From positions 124,001 to 188,000 of the forward strand of contig NZ_JACAFP010000002.1 of NCBI RefSeq assembly GCF_015354505.1: a DNA stretch of 64,000 nt. The letters run 5' to 3'. Made by a program: the position numbers and the translations under genes. This document shows, in pieces, positions 33,780-45,278 of the stretch (positions are counted from its first letter, which is position 1; each line of letters begins with the position of its first letter). The notes under the pieces are model-generated. The model was not told where the DNA came from and did no database searches. It worked only from the letters and a program-made list of their open reading frames with translations. Source of the DNA: Microbacterium sp. UFMG61. GTDB taxonomy: Bacteria > Actinomycetota > Actinomycetes > Actinomycetales > Microbacteriaceae.

Positions 33780-34476
33780 GCCGGCGCGTCGAGACGGGCG
33801 TCTCGGTGTCGGCATCATCGGTGCCGGTCGCGTCGGACCGGTGATCGGTGCCGCCCTCGCGGGGGCCGGCCACGCCGTCACGGGGATCACGAGCGGCTCG
33901 GACGATGACCGCGCTTCGGCCGTGCTGCCGGACGTCCCGGTCCTCGACGCGCTTGAGGTCGTGCGTCGCAGCGAGCTCGTGGTGATCGCGGTGCCGCACG
34001 ACGAGTTGCCCGCGCTGGTCGCGGGCATCGCCGAGGTCGGTGGATGGCAGCTCGGGCAGCTCGTGCTGCACACCGATCCCGGTCACGGTATCGAGGTGCT
34101 GCGACCCGCAGCCGAGCGCGGGGCGATCCCGCTGGCGGTGCACCCGGCGATCACGTTCACCGGCACCTCGATCGACCTTCGACAGCTGCGTGCGGGCTAT
34201 GCGGCGGTGACCGCTCCCGCGGCCGTGCTTCCGATCGCTCAGGCGCTCGCTGTCGAGATCGGTTGCGAGCCGGTCGTGATCGCCGAGGGCGACAGGGCGG
34301 ACTACGCGGACGCGATCCAGACGGTGACCGAGTTCTCGCGCTCGATCATCGCGCAGTCGACGTCGCGCCTGAGTGAGATCGGCGTCGAGAACGCGGGCGG
34401 ATATCTGTCGGCGCTCGTGCAGTCGGCGGTGGAGGGCGCGCTCCGCGACGCCTCGCCTCCGACCCCGCTGCTGTAG
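33772..34476 (+). CDS. Rossmann-fold protein with DUF2520
   Basis: 234 residues from ATG 33772, overlapping the previous gene by 8 bases. The N terminus is a dinucleotide-binding fold (GIIGAGRVGPVIGAAL), and the C-terminal helical part resembles the DUF2520 region that follows such folds. In many Actinobacteria this gene precedes panC; here the next gene is a reversed DUF2207 gene and panC is not present. It is probably an NAD(P)-dependent oxidoreductase of unknown substrate. Confidence 0.85.
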   Translation: MSEPARRDGRLGVGIIGAGRVGPVIGAALAGAGHAVTGITSGSDDDRASAVLPDVPVLDALEVVRRSELVVIAVPHDELPALVAGIAEVGGWQLGQLVLHTDPGHGIEVLRPAAERGAIPLAVHPAITFTGTSIDLRQLRAGYAAVTAPAAVLPIAQALAVEIGCEPVVIAEGDRADYADAIQTVTEFSRSIIAQSTSRLSEIGVENAGGYLSALVQSAVEGALRDASPPTPLL

Positions 34477-34590
34477 GGGCAGACCGCTGCGGGACGCCCG
34501 ACGAGGGCTGCGGGATGCACCGACGACGGCTGCTGTAGCCCCCGACGGCGGCGACAGACCTCGCGCGCCCGACCGAACCCTCGGACGGAG

Positions 34591-36444
34591 TCAGCGACCG
34601 CCCGAGAACCCTCCGCCGCCTCCGCCGCCCGAGAACCCGCCGCCGAAGGATCCGCCGCCGCTCGACGAGCTGCTCGCACTGGGTGCCGAGTAACTCGCCG
34701 CGGCGTGCGACGACACCGCGAACGCTGCCAGCTGCGCCCGAAGGAACGGGGCGGAGGGGTCGCCGATCCACGTCGCGCCCCGCTGCTCGAACGCGTACAC
34801 GTTCTCGAGCACCGACCCCCACTCGTCTTCCATGCCGAAGAGCATGGCGTAGGGGAGCAGCCGTTCATAGACGACGATGACGTTCGCCGTGCCGTCCTGT
34901 CGCCGCTCGGCACCCGAATACGACTGCAGCATCTGCAGCCGATCGGCCTCGGCGACTCGGATGAACTCCTTGACACCCATCAGGTACTCGTGCTCGCGCG
35001 CCCCCTCGGGCGTGAGCACCGTGTGGCGCGCGAACGCGTAGAACGACGAGAAGAGCACCAGGAACGTGCCGATGCAGATCGCGATGAATGCGGGAAGCGC
35101 TGTGACCCGGCCGCTGATGATGCCCCACAGGCCCAGCCCGAAGCCGGCCAGGACCAGCGCGATCGCGATCCACTGCAGCAGCACCGCCGCTCGACTGCGG
35201 GCTTTGGTCGTGAGTCCCCGGGATGCTGCGGCATCCGTGCCGCTCTGCGCGAGGGCCTTCATGCGCGCGGCGAACGACTCGCTCGTGGCGGGAAGCTCGG
35301 CGATGCCCTCGGCATCGGCGTCGGCGAAGAGGGCGTCGAGTGCTTCGGCATCGAGCTGGTCGGGGCCACGTCCGTCGGGGATGCGGCGCAGCCGTGGCTG
35401 CACGACCGCCGAGCCCTCTTCGATGCGCAGAGCGCCGCGCACGGCGAGATGCACGATCTCGGCCGGGATCGCGTCCTTCGCCTTCGGCACGATCGCCGCG
35501 GCGAGCAGCGGAGGCAGGGTGTCGGGCACGTCGTACTGGGCGATCACGATGCCGGTCGCCTGCCGGCGTGACCTCGTGAAGGCGGAGACCGCGAACCATC
35601 CGGCGGCGGAGACGCCCAGTGCGGCGAGCGCGGCGACGGCGGGGATCGTGTCGGTGACCGGGTTCGGCTGCCGCGCCGAGGGCTGCGTGGCGGTGCCCTG
35701 ATCGAACCCGATCGCGACGGTCACGCCCTCGCCCGCCGAGAGGCCATCCGCCTCGACGGCGAACGTCGCCCCGTCGGTCGTCAGCGGACACTCCTCGGTC
35801 GAACCGGAGTAGCCGATGTAGCAGCGGGCGTCGCCCGTGAGGTGATCGGCGAGTGTGTCGTCGAGAGCGATGTCGGCACGGAAGCTCTCGATCGGCTGCG
35901 TGCTGTCGAGGGGGAGCAGGTCCCAGTAGAACTCGTCGACACCCGTGTCCGCCGCGAGGATCACGTCGCGCATCTCGTACTCGATCACGTAGGTCGTGAG
36001 GCCCTGCACATAGTCGTCGTCACCGGTGAGCACGAAGAGGAGCCCGTCGTCCTCGTCGGTCTCGAACGGCATGCTCTGGCCGTTCTCGTCGGTGACGGAG
36101 AGCACACGGACATCGAGCCAGGCGTTCTCGTAGCTGGTCGGGAGTCCGCGCACGATGCCCTTGTTCTGGTCCTCGTCGGGGAACCGGGCGGTCAGCGACT
36201 CGGTCACGTGCATGCGCGCGCGTCCCTCGGCGTCGAGGCCGATCTCGTAGTGCGCGTCCCACGTCGCGTAGGAGAAGTCATCGACGTCGGTGCGGACGGC
36301 CGCCTCGGTGCTGCTCGCCGCCGTGCCGACTGTCCCTGCGGCGGTGCTCGAGACGGCGGCGCTCGCCGCGGACGCGGGAACGAGCAGCGCGGCCCCGCAG
36401 AGAACGAAAGTCGTGAGGGCCTGGGCGAGACGGAAGGCTGCCAT
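34591..36444 (-). CDS. DUF2207 membrane protein with Gly/Ser-rich tail
   Basis: 617 residues. The Sec signal peptide is at about 1-30 (ends SASAA). The extracellular DUF2207 domain (about 55-260) comes next, then a membrane helix near 270-295, a cytoplasmic region, two helices near 425-475, and a final tail of Ser and Gly (FGGGFSGGGGGGGFSGG) that is typical of this family. The function is unknown; such proteins are predicted envelope components. It stands alone between the DUF2520 gene and lysS, which diverges. Confidence 0.85.
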   Translation of the reverse strand: MAAFRLAQALTTFVLCGAALLVPASAASAAVSSTAAGTVGTAASSTEAAVRTDVDDFSYATWDAHYEIGLDAEGRARMHVTESLTARFPDEDQNKGIVRGLPTSYENAWLDVRVLSVTDENGQSMPFETDEDDGLLFVLTGDDDYVQGLTTYVIEYEMRDVILAADTGVDEFYWDLLPLDSTQPIESFRADIALDDTLADHLTGDARCYIGYSGSTEECPLTTDGATFAVEADGLSAGEGVTVAIGFDQGTATQPSARQPNPVTDTIPAVAALAALGVSAAGWFAVSAFTRSRRQATGIVIAQYDVPDTLPPLLAAAIVPKAKDAIPAEIVHLAVRGALRIEEGSAVVQPRLRRIPDGRGPDQLDAEALDALFADADAEGIAELPATSESFAARMKALAQSGTDAAASRGLTTKARSRAAVLLQWIAIALVLAGFGLGLWGIISGRVTALPAFIAICIGTFLVLFSSFYAFARHTVLTPEGAREHEYLMGVKEFIRVAEADRLQMLQSYSGAERRQDGTANVIVVYERLLPYAMLFGMEDEWGSVLENVYAFEQRGATWIGDPSAPFLRAQLAAFAVSSHAAASYSAPSASSSSSGGGSFGGGFSGGGGGGGFSGGR

Positions 36445-36524
36445 TCTTCGAGGCTACCCAGACTCGGCCGCAGGGCGGGGGAGGAGACCTCGGTAAACTG
36501 GACTCGACTTTCAAGGAGCCCCGA

Positions 36525-38051
<1,527 letters not shown>

Positions 38052-38106
38052 GCGGCCGTCGACCAGGACTCCCGCACCGGAGCTTTCCTGTCGATCACCG
38101 CGCTGC

Positions 38107-39213
38107 TCACGCACCTCGCCGGAACGCCCACTCGGGCAGCACCGCGGCGCCGATCATCGTGTCGAGCAGCGAGGCGAGTCCGTACTCGGGCTCGATCGCG
38201 CGCGCGAGATCGAGGTAGTGGCCGGCGTGGCTCGCGCGGCCGAGCGCCCACGAGATCCATGCGGCGACCGTGAGCGGAGCGGGCCGCGACAGCCGAGGTG
38301 CGCGGGCCGCCGACTCGCGTACGGTGTCGAGCGCGCGGCGCAGACGCGCGGGGTCGGGTGCGGGCCCTCTGCCCAGGAACACGTCGCCGAGGTCGTCGGG
38401 CACCGCGACGTGCCCGCCGGAGAAGGCGAGCTGTGCGTCGAGCGTGCGTACGCCGCCGGGCAGATCGGTGGCCCACTGCGTGAGCGCGACGTCGCGGAAG
38501 ATCGGTCGGTTCAGGCACCACAGCAGGGCGGCGTGGGCGAACGGCGGAAGGTCGCTCGGGGTTGTGAGCACCGATTCGAAGAAGGCCGGCAGATCTTCGA
38601 GCAGCGTCAGAGCCGCGATCGCCTGCGGGTTCTCCCGACCGGTCACCCCGCCGATCCGCCCGTGGGCGAGCAGCTCGTCGAGGTCGCGGAGCGCACGCGC
38701 CACCCGCTCCTTCTCCGCCAGATCGGCAGCCGGGAGATCCGTGCCGGCGAGCTGGTCGCCTGACACGTCGCCGAGGCCCGGTACCGGGGGCGCACCCTCC
38801 TCGAGGTCGCGGAGCACGGGCTCGTCGTCGAGGTAGCTCGCCCATCCCGACGGCATCACGCAGAGCGCGTCCACGATGCGCAGGCCGCTGTCGGCCGCGC
38901 ATCCGAGCACCTCGTCGATCTCGACGGTGTACGGCAGCACGAGTCCGTCGCGCGTGGAGTACGCCTCGACGTCCGTGTAGACGACGACGGCCAGGGCATC
39001 CGTCTTCTCCACCCGCGCGACGAGACCGACGGCGGCGTCCGCGTACTCCTCGAGCGAGACGCCGTCGTCCGGCAGATCGATGCGCATCGCTCCGTACGTG
39101 CGGGTGCCGCGGAAGGGGAGCAGCACCAGGCTCCGGCGCGGAGTGAACCCGGCGAGGGAGGGGACGATGCGGAGGAATTCGGAAGAGCCGGAGGCCCGGA
39201 GCACAGTTGTCAT
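38107..39213 (-). CDS. DUF4192 protein
   Basis: 368 residues from ATG 39213, a soluble actinobacterial family. The start has the typical pattern LPSLAGFTPRRSLVLLPFRG, and a helical C-terminal half ends with the ISWALGRASHAGHYLDLA segment. Its function is unknown; no catalytic motif is evident. It converges on lysS. Confidence 0.85.
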   Translation of the reverse strand: MTTVLRASGSSEFLRIVPSLAGFTPRRSLVLLPFRGTRTYGAMRIDLPDDGVSLEEYADAAVGLVARVEKTDALAVVVYTDVEAYSTRDGLVLPYTVEIDEVLGCAADSGLRIVDALCVMPSGWASYLDDEPVLRDLEEGAPPVPGLGDVSGDQLAGTDLPAADLAEKERVARALRDLDELLAHGRIGGVTGRENPQAIAALTLLEDLPAFFESVLTTPSDLPPFAHAALLWCLNRPIFRDVALTQWATDLPGGVRTLDAQLAFSGGHVAVPDDLGDVFLGRGPAPDPARLRRALDTVRESAARAPRLSRPAPLTVAAWISWALGRASHAGHYLDLARAIEPEYGLASLLDTMIGAAVLPEWAFRRGA

Positions 39214-39342
39214 CCGGCGAGTGTCGTCGAGTCCGTGACCTGTCCGGCGCGGTTCACAGGCCGAGCACGGGCCGGAGCGGGAGGCAGCGGATGTGCAGGA
39301 GCAGTGGGCCGCGCGTCGCCGGGGGTCGCGTACCATGGAGCC

Positions 39343-39516
39343 ATGGAGAACTTCTGGGTCGCAGCGGCATGGTCGATCCTTCCGACCATCGGTGTGAGCG
39401 TCGTGTTCTTCTTCGTGATCCGAGGGATCCTGCGGTTCGACCGCACCGAGCGCAAGGTGCACGCGCGCATCGAGGCTGAGGAGCGCGCCGCCCGGGGCCT
39501 CCCACCGCGCTCCTGA
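39343..39516 (+). CDS. Small single-helix membrane protein
   Basis: 57 residues from ATG 39343. A hydrophobic helix (about 4-25) is followed by a basic and charged tail (RFDRTERKVHARIEAEERA). The pattern of a conserved small actinobacterial membrane protein is evident from composition and codon use, but no function is known. Lies 100 bases before cls on the same strand. Confidence 0.65.
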   Translation: MENFWVAAAWSILPTIGVSVVFFFVIRGILRFDRTERKVHARIEAEERAARGLPPRS

Positions 39517-39616
39517 GCTCTGTCCGTCCCATCCGCTACTGTGTAGCCAACGCACCGTCCCCGGTGCCCACTGAGGCGCATCCCCGTCGAAGTGCCGCCC
39601 GTCGGGAGGACGAGGT

Positions 39617-41077
39617 ATGACACCCGACACCTGGGCAGCCTGGATCGCGGCGTTCATCCTCGTCCTCGATCTGACGATCCGCATCACGGCGATCATCGTG
39701 ATCCCGCGCAACCGGCGTCCCACGGCGGCCATGGCCTGGCTGCTCGCCGTCTTCTTCATCCCGTTCGTCGGCGTCTTCCTGTTCCTGCTGATCGGCAACC
39801 CGCGTCTGCCCCGGGCCAGGCGGCGCAAGCAGGATCAGATCAACGAGTACATCGCCGAGACGAGCGAGCATCTGCACTTCGGCACGCTGCGTCCGAACGC
39901 GCCGAGCTTCTTCCCGCCGCTGGTCGAGATGAACCACAGGCTCGGGGCTCTTCCGCTCTCGGGCGACAACGGCGCGCACCTCATCTCGAAGTATCAGGAA
40001 TCGCTCGACGCGATGGCCGATGAGATCCGCAAGGCCGAGGACTACGTCCACATCGAGTTCTACATCCTGCAGTCCGACGCGTCGACCGACAACTTCTTCC
40101 GCGCGATGGAGGAGGTCGCCGCCCGTGGCGTGCACGTCCGCGTGCTGCTCGACCACTGGGCGAACCGGTGGAAGCCCAGGTACCGCGCCACGATCAAGCG
40201 GCTGAACGCCATGGGCGCGCACTGGCACCTCATGCTGCCGGTGCAGCCGCTCAGGGGACGCATGCAGCGCCCTGATCTGCGCAACCACCGCAAGCTCCTC
40301 GTCGTCGACGGCAAGGTCGCCTTCCTCGGCTCGCAGAACGTCACGGACTCGACCTACAACCTGCCGAAGAACATCAAGCGGGGGCTCCACTGGGTCGACC
40401 TGATGGTGCGCATCGACGGCCCTGTGGTGCTGAGCGTCAACGCGATCTTCCTGAGCGACTGGTACAGCGAGACCGACGAGGTGCTGCAGGAGATCGACAT
40501 CTCGCACGCCGAGGCAGGCTCCGGTGATCTGGACTGCCAGGTGGTTCCGTCCGGCCCCGGGTTCGAGGTCGAGAACAACCTGCGTCTCTTCCTGGGGCTG
40601 CTGTACGCGGCCAAAGAGAAGATCATGATCGTCAGCCCGTACTTCGTGCCCGACGAAGCGCTGCTGCTGGCGGTGACCGCGGCCGTCGATCGCGGCGTCG
40701 AGGTCGAGCTGTTCGTCTCCGAAGAGGGCGACCAAGCGATGGTGTATCACGCCCAGCGCAGCTACTACGAGGTGCTGCTCAAGGCCGGGGTCCGCATCTG
40801 GATGTACCGCAAGCCCTACATCCTGCACACCAAGAGCCTCACGATCGACGATCAGGTCGCGGTGATCGGCTCGAGCAACATGGACATGCGGTCGTTCGGT
40901 CTCAACCTCGAGGTCTCGATGCTGGTGCGCGGCGAGGAGTTCGTCGCCGAGATGCGGGTCGTCGAAGACGAGTACCGCTCGCTCAGCCGCGAGCTCACGC
41001 TCGAGGAGTGGAAGCAGCAGCCGCTGCGTTCCACCGTGCTCGACAACCTCGCTCGTCTCACGTCGGCACTCCAGTAG
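39617..41077 (+). CDS. cls: Cardiolipin synthase, phospholipase-D type
   Basis: 486 residues. Two N-terminal helices (about 8-28 and 38-60) anchor it, and two PLD domains each have HxKxxxxD: His224/Lys226 with Asp231 (HRKLLVVD) and His404/Lys406 (HTKSLTIDD). It joins two phosphatidylglycerol molecules, or a related pair, to cardiolipin. The domains are complete. Confidence 0.93.
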   Translation: MTPDTWAAWIAAFILVLDLTIRITAIIVIPRNRRPTAAMAWLLAVFFIPFVGVFLFLLIGNPRLPRARRRKQDQINEYIAETSEHLHFGTLRPNAPSFFPPLVEMNHRLGALPLSGDNGAHLISKYQESLDAMADEIRKAEDYVHIEFYILQSDASTDNFFRAMEEVAARGVHVRVLLDHWANRWKPRYRATIKRLNAMGAHWHLMLPVQPLRGRMQRPDLRNHRKLLVVDGKVAFLGSQNVTDSTYNLPKNIKRGLHWVDLMVRIDGPVVLSVNAIFLSDWYSETDEVLQEIDISHAEAGSGDLDCQVVPSGPGFEVENNLRLFLGLLYAAKEKIMIVSPYFVPDEALLLAVTAAVDRGVEVELFVSEEGDQAMVYHAQRSYYEVLLKAGVRIWMYRKPYILHTKSLTIDDQVAVIGSSNMDMRSFGLNLEVSMLVRGEEFVAEMRVVEDEYRSLSRELTLEEWKQQPLRSTVLDNLARLTSALQ

Positions 41078-41136
41078 CGCGACCGTGGCACTCGACGGGG
41101 TGTCCCGAAGATCGTCGGAGCGATAATCTGTGGGGC

Positions 41137-41889
41137 ATGGCCCTCCCCACACGCGCCGCCTTCCGGCCAGCCACTGCTCTGTCCGTCGCCGCGCTCTCGG
41201 CCGCCGCGCTCCTGCTGCTCGCCGGATGCACAGCAGGGCCCAGCGCCACGGCTCCCAGTTCCACGCCCGTGCCCTCGACCCCGTCGGGCGCAGACGGCGA
41301 CGACTTCGACGACATGGAGGCGACCCTCCTCGACGACGGGCGTATGTTCGCGGTCGTCACCTGGGGGTCGTCGACGTGCGTGCCGCAGGTCGACACGGTG
41401 TCAGCGAACGGGCAGACCGTCACGGTGGGGCTCGTCGGCTCCGGCGATGCGGATGCCGTGTGCACGGCTGACATGGCGCAGCGCGCGAGCATCGGAGGAC
41501 TGCCCGAGGGGGTGGACCCCACGAAGGAGATCACGCTGCAGGTCACGTACGGCGATGTGACGGACGACGTCGACCTCGATGGCGATGCATCGTTCACCGG
41601 GGCGCCCGGATCCTCGACCGAGTACACGCCGTCGGCCGGATGGTTCGATGACGGCTCGTTGGTGCTCCTCACCTGGGGATCGTCGGGCTGCCTGCCCATC
41701 GTGGAGGGCATCGAGGGTTCGGGCGCGAGCGGAACCGTCACCTTCGCCGACGACGACAGGGCGTGCACGATGGACATGGCGCCCCGCGCGACGATCATCG
41801 CGTTCGGCGACGATCAGGTCGAGGACGACGACTTCACGCTGAATCTCGTGGGCGGCGGGCTGGACGGCACCGTCCAGGTGCGCGGCTGA
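41137..41889 (+). CDS. Secreted lipoprotein with two repeated TWGSSxC modules
   Basis: 250 residues. Lipobox LLAGC with Cys31, then a Ser/Thr/Pro spacer. The mature part has two similar halves, each with TWGSS(T/G)C, a strand of V/T residues and a later CT(A/M)DMA(Q/P)RA segment (about 78-130 and 185-235), each half having two Cys that could bridge. The architecture suggests an internal duplication of a small beta domain. No function is assigned. Confidence 0.75.
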   Translation: MALPTRAAFRPATALSVAALSAAALLLLAGCTAGPSATAPSSTPVPSTPSGADGDDFDDMEATLLDDGRMFAVVTWGSSTCVPQVDTVSANGQTVTVGLVGSGDADAVCTADMAQRASIGGLPEGVDPTKEITLQVTYGDVTDDVDLDGDASFTGAPGSSTEYTPSAGWFDDGSLVLLTWGSSGCLPIVEGIEGSGASGTVTFADDDRACTMDMAPRATIIAFGDDQVEDDDFTLNLVGGGLDGTVQVRG

Positions 41890-41929
41890 TCAGCGCCGAC
41901 CGCGACTGATCTGAGTCGAGCGCGGCGGC

Positions 41930-42928
41930 TCAGAGCGCCGACACCGGATGCCCCGACGGGAGCGCGAGCAGGAGTGCGTTCCGATCGACCCGGCAGGTGA
42001 CCCGCACCGCGACGCCGAACTCGTCGCCGTCGAGCTCGATCGGGAGCGGTCGCGGTCCCGCGGCCTCAGCCGCCAGCCCGCGGAAGTAGTGCACCGATGC
42101 ATCGCGACCCCGCCGCTCGAGCACTCGACGCCCGGCGCGGGAGCGGCGCAGCACCGAGTTGTCCCACCAGATCTTGCGCCACACGCCCAGCCACCCGAGA
42201 ACGCCGGTCGGCTGGATGACCGCGACGTCGAGGATCCCGTCGGTGATCGAGGCGTCGGGGATCAGTGCGATGCCCGCGGGCAGGGTGCCGCAGTTCGCGA
42301 ACAGGATGCTGTGCACTTTGGTGGTGTGCAGTCGGCCGTCGTCGATCTGGAACACCGCACGGAAGGGCTCCGCGGTCACGAGCGACCTCGCGGCGCCGTC
42401 GACGTAGGCGATCCAGCCCATCGACTTCTTGAGGTCGGGTCGGGTGTTCGCGATCATGTCGGCATCGAGGCCCATGCCGGCCAGCACCACGAAGGCGTGC
42501 TCCTCGTGCTCGCCGTCGGCACGGGTGAGCCGAGCCCAGCCGATGTCGATCGGGTGGCGGAAGCCGCCCAGCGCCGCCCTGATCATCTCGTCGGGATCGG
42601 CGAGGGGCAGCCCGAGGTTCCGCGCCAGCAGATTGCCCGTGCCGCTCGGCAGGATCGCCAGCGGCACGCCGCTGCCGGCGATGGCCTCGGACACGGCGCG
42701 CACCGTGCCGTCGCCTCCCGCGACGAGGACCACCGAGACCCCGCGCGCCAGCGCCAGGGCGGTGACGCCCTGACCGGGGTCGTCGATCGTGGTGGTGTAG
42801 AACGCCGGCCGCTCCCACCCCGCATCGCTCGACAGAGATCGAACCCGGTCGCGAAGATGCTTCTCATCGACCTTGACGGGGTTGTAGATGAGTGCCGCCT
42901 GCCGTCGGACGGGGGCGCTCTGAGTCAT
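41930..42928 (-). CDS. Diacylglycerol/lipid kinase family protein
   Basis: 332 residues. The nucleotide-binding GGDGT is at 71-75, followed by LPSGTGNLLARNL. The pattern is that of YegS/DgkB-type lipid kinases that phosphorylate a membrane lipid with ATP. Cytosolic or peripheral membrane. It diverges from serS across 55 bases, a shared promoter region. The lipid substrate is not determined. Confidence 0.9.
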   Translation of the reverse strand: MTQSAPVRRQAALIYNPVKVDEKHLRDRVRSLSSDAGWERPAFYTTTIDDPGQGVTALALARGVSVVLVAGGDGTVRAVSEAIAGSGVPLAILPSGTGNLLARNLGLPLADPDEMIRAALGGFRHPIDIGWARLTRADGEHEEHAFVVLAGMGLDADMIANTRPDLKKSMGWIAYVDGAARSLVTAEPFRAVFQIDDGRLHTTKVHSILFANCGTLPAGIALIPDASITDGILDVAVIQPTGVLGWLGVWRKIWWDNSVLRRSRAGRRVLERRGRDASVHYFRGLAAEAAGPRPLPIELDGDEFGVAVRVTCRVDRNALLLALPSGHPVSAL

Positions 42929-42983
42929 GGCGCTACTCTAGCCGCGCGGATGACGCGCCCGGCGCGCACCATAGACTTGGTGG

Positions 42984-44282
42984 ATGATCGACCTCGCACT
43001 CCTCCGCGACAACCCGGAGATCGTCCGCCGTTCTCAGGCCGCCCGTGGCAACGACCAGGGCACCGTCGACACCGCACTCGAGGCTGACCGATCGCGCCGC
43101 TCCGCGCTCTCCGCGTTCGAGGAGCTGCGGGCCGAGCAGAACGCCTTCGGCAAGCAGGTCGCGAAGGCGCCCAAGGACGAGAAGGCCGCGCTCGTCGCGC
43201 AGGCCAAGGACCTGGCCGACCGCGTGAAGCAGGCCCAGCAGGTGTCGAACGAGGCTTCGGCCGCGGCATCCGCCGCTCTCGCGCGCATCGAGAACGTCGT
43301 CATCGACGGCGTGCCGGCCGGCGGCGAGGCCGACTTCGTCGAGTTGCGCCGCGTCGGCGAGGTGCCGGCGTTCGACTTCGAGCCGCGCGACCACCTCGAG
43401 ATCGGCGAGATCCTCGGCGCGATCGACATGGAGCGCGGCGCGAAGGTGTCGGGCGCTCGCTTCTACTTCCTCCGCGGCATCGGCGCCCGCCTCGAGATCG
43501 CGCTCATGAACCTCGCGCTCGACAAGGCACTGCAGAACGGCTTCGTGCCGCTCATCACGCCGACCCTCGTGCGGCCGGAGATCATGCAGGGCACCGGATT
43601 CCTCGGCGAGCACGCCGACGAGGTCTATCACCTCGACAAGGACGACGACCTCTACCTCGTCGGCACCAGCGAGGTCGCTCTCGCCGGCTATCACAAGGAC
43701 GAGATCCTCGACCTCGGCGAGGGCGCGCTGCGCTACGCCGGCTGGTCGACCTGCTACCGCCGCGAGGCGGGCTCGCACGGCAAGGACACCCGCGGCATCA
43801 TCCGCGTGCACCAGTTCAACAAGCTCGAGATGTTCGTCTACACGACGCCGGAGGATGCCGAGGCGGAGCACCTGCGCCTCGTCGCGTTGCAGGAGGAGGT
43901 GCTGACCTCGCTCGGCCTCGCCTATCGGGTGATCGACGTCGCCGCCGGCGATCTCGGGTCGAGCGCCGCGCGCAAGTACGACATCGAGGCATGGGTTCCC
44001 ACGCAGGGCGCGTTCCGCGAACTGACGTCGACGTCGAACTGCACGACCTACCAGGCGCGTCGACTCGACATCCGCCACCGCCCGGTCGCCGCCGGTGCGG
44101 GGGCGCAGGAGGGCCAGGCCGCCAAGACGCAGCCGGTCGCCACCCTGAACGGCACCCTCGCCACCACCCGGTGGATCGTCGCGCTGCTCGAGACCCACCA
44201 GCAGGCCGACGGCTCGGTGCGTGTGCCCGAGGTGCTGCGCCCGTACCTGGGTGGCCTCGAGGTCTTGGAGCCGACCGCGTGA
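42984..44282 (+). CDS. serS: Seryl-tRNA synthetase
   Basis: 432 residues. The N-terminal long antiparallel coiled coil (about 25-110) binds the tRNA-Ser long arm. Class II core motifs follow: [41 protein letters not shown] and the C-terminal [15 protein letters not shown]. It lies 860 bases upstream of a tRNA-Ser gene. Its stop overlaps the next start (GTGA). Confidence 0.97.
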   Translation: MIDLALLRDNPEIVRRSQAARGNDQGTVDTALEADRSRRSALSAFEELRAEQNAFGKQVAKAPKDEKAALVAQAKDLADRVKQAQQVSNEASAAASAALARIENVVIDGVPAGGEADFVELRRVGEVPAFDFEPRDHLEIGEILGAIDMERGAKVSGARFYFLRGIGARLEIALMNLALDKALQNGFVPLITPTLVRPEIMQGTGFLGEHADEVYHLDKDDDLYLVGTSEVALAGYHKDEILDLGEGALRYAGWSTCYRREAGSHGKDTRGIIRVHQFNKLEMFVYTTPEDAEAEHLRLVALQEEVLTSLGLAYRVIDVAAGDLGSSAARKYDIEAWVPTQGAFRELTSTSNCTTYQARRLDIRHRPVAAGAGAQEGQAAKTQPVATLNGTLATTRWIVALLETHQQADGSVRVPEVLRPYLGGLEVLEPTA

Positions 44283-45100
44283 CGGCTCCCTGGCTCGTCG
44301 GCCTCGACGTCGACGGCACGATCATCCTGCAGGACGAGACGATGAGCCCCGGTGTTCCCGAGGCCGTCGCCCGGCTGCGGGATGCCGGCCATGAGGTGAC
44401 GATCGCCACCGGGCGCAGCTGGATGGCGACGCGGCGCTACGTCGAGCTGCTCGGTCTGACGGCGGAGTTCGTCGTGTGCTCGAACGGCGCCGTCACCATG
44501 CGCCGTGTGGGCGACGACTGGGAGCGGTGGCACGTCGAGACGTTCGATCCCTCGCCCGTTCTCGCGCTTCTGCGCGAGCGCCTTCCCGAGGCCAGGTACA
44601 TGGTCGAGCTGGGAGACGGCAAGCGGCTGTACACCGAGCACCTGGACGATTGGACGCTCGACGGCGGTCGTCAGGTCGACTTCGACGAGCTCGTCGCGGA
44701 GCCGGTCTCGCGCGTCGTCGTGGTCTCGCCGGGACACGATGAGGACGACTTCCACCGACTCGTCGCGGATGCCGGGCTCAATGAGGTGTCGTATGCGATC
44801 GGCTGGACGGCGTGGCTCGACATCGCTCCGCAGGGGGTCGACAAGGGCACGGCACTCGAGCGCGTGCGCACCGAGCTCGGGTTCGAGCGCGGTCGAATCC
44901 TCGTGGCCGGCGACGGTCGCAACGACATCGGGATGTTCGGGTGGGCACTCGGGCTCGACGGGCGTGCGGTGGCGATGGGGCAGGCACCCGACGAGGTCAA
45001 GGCCGCAGCAGGCGAAGTGACCGAGGATGTCGACGCAGGGGGACTCGCGATCGCCCTCGACACGCTTCCAGCAGCCGCCCAGGTCAGCGCGGGAGAATAG
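44279..45100 (+). CDS. HAD-superfamily phosphatase, Cof type
   Basis: 273 residues from GTG 44279. The catalytic Asp pair is Asp10 and Asp12 (LDVDGT). Motif II (ATGRSW), a cap domain with mostly Glu/Asp/Leu residues, and motif IV ([10 protein letters not shown]) are present. It probably dephosphorylates a small sugar phosphate or nucleotide. Coupled to serS, a pairing often seen in Actinobacteria. Confidence 0.9.
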   Translation: MTAPWLVGLDVDGTIILQDETMSPGVPEAVARLRDAGHEVTIATGRSWMATRRYVELLGLTAEFVVCSNGAVTMRRVGDDWERWHVETFDPSPVLALLRERLPEARYMVELGDGKRLYTEHLDDWTLDGGRQVDFDELVAEPVSRVVVVSPGHDEDDFHRLVADAGLNEVSYAIGWTAWLDIAPQGVDKGTALERVRTELGFERGRILVAGDGRNDIGMFGWALGLDGRAVAMGQAPDEVKAAAGEVTEDVDAGGLAIALDTLPAAAQVSAGE

Positions 45101-45142
45101 AACTCGGCTAGACTCACGGCTTGTCGGCAGATTCGTCTGTCG

Positions 45143-45227
45143 GGAGGGTTGTCCGAGCGGCCGATGGAGCTGGTCTTGAAAACCAGTGGGCAGAGATGTC
45201 TCGTGGGTTCGAATCCCACACCCTCCG
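45143..45227 (+). tRNA. tRNA-Ser (anticodon TGA)
   Basis: 85 nt. Acceptor stem GGAGGGT with ACCCTCC, discriminator G, anticodon loop CTTGAAA, extended variable arm, T-loop TTCGAAT. A TAGACT box near 45108 is a possible -10 but lacks a clear -35. Confidence 0.95.
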
Positions 45228-45278
45228 CTTCTTGAGCACGGTGTCCCCACACCGGAACGCCGAACCGAAAGGCCCCGA

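Noticed and set aside
31872-34073. Long open frame antisense to the PH-domain genes
   Set aside because: Arg/Pro-rich shadow of real coding sequence on the other strand.
33772-36444. Missing panC next to the DUF2520 gene as a sign of pantothenate auxotrophy
   Set aside because: panC may lie elsewhere in the genome; the window alone cannot show absence.
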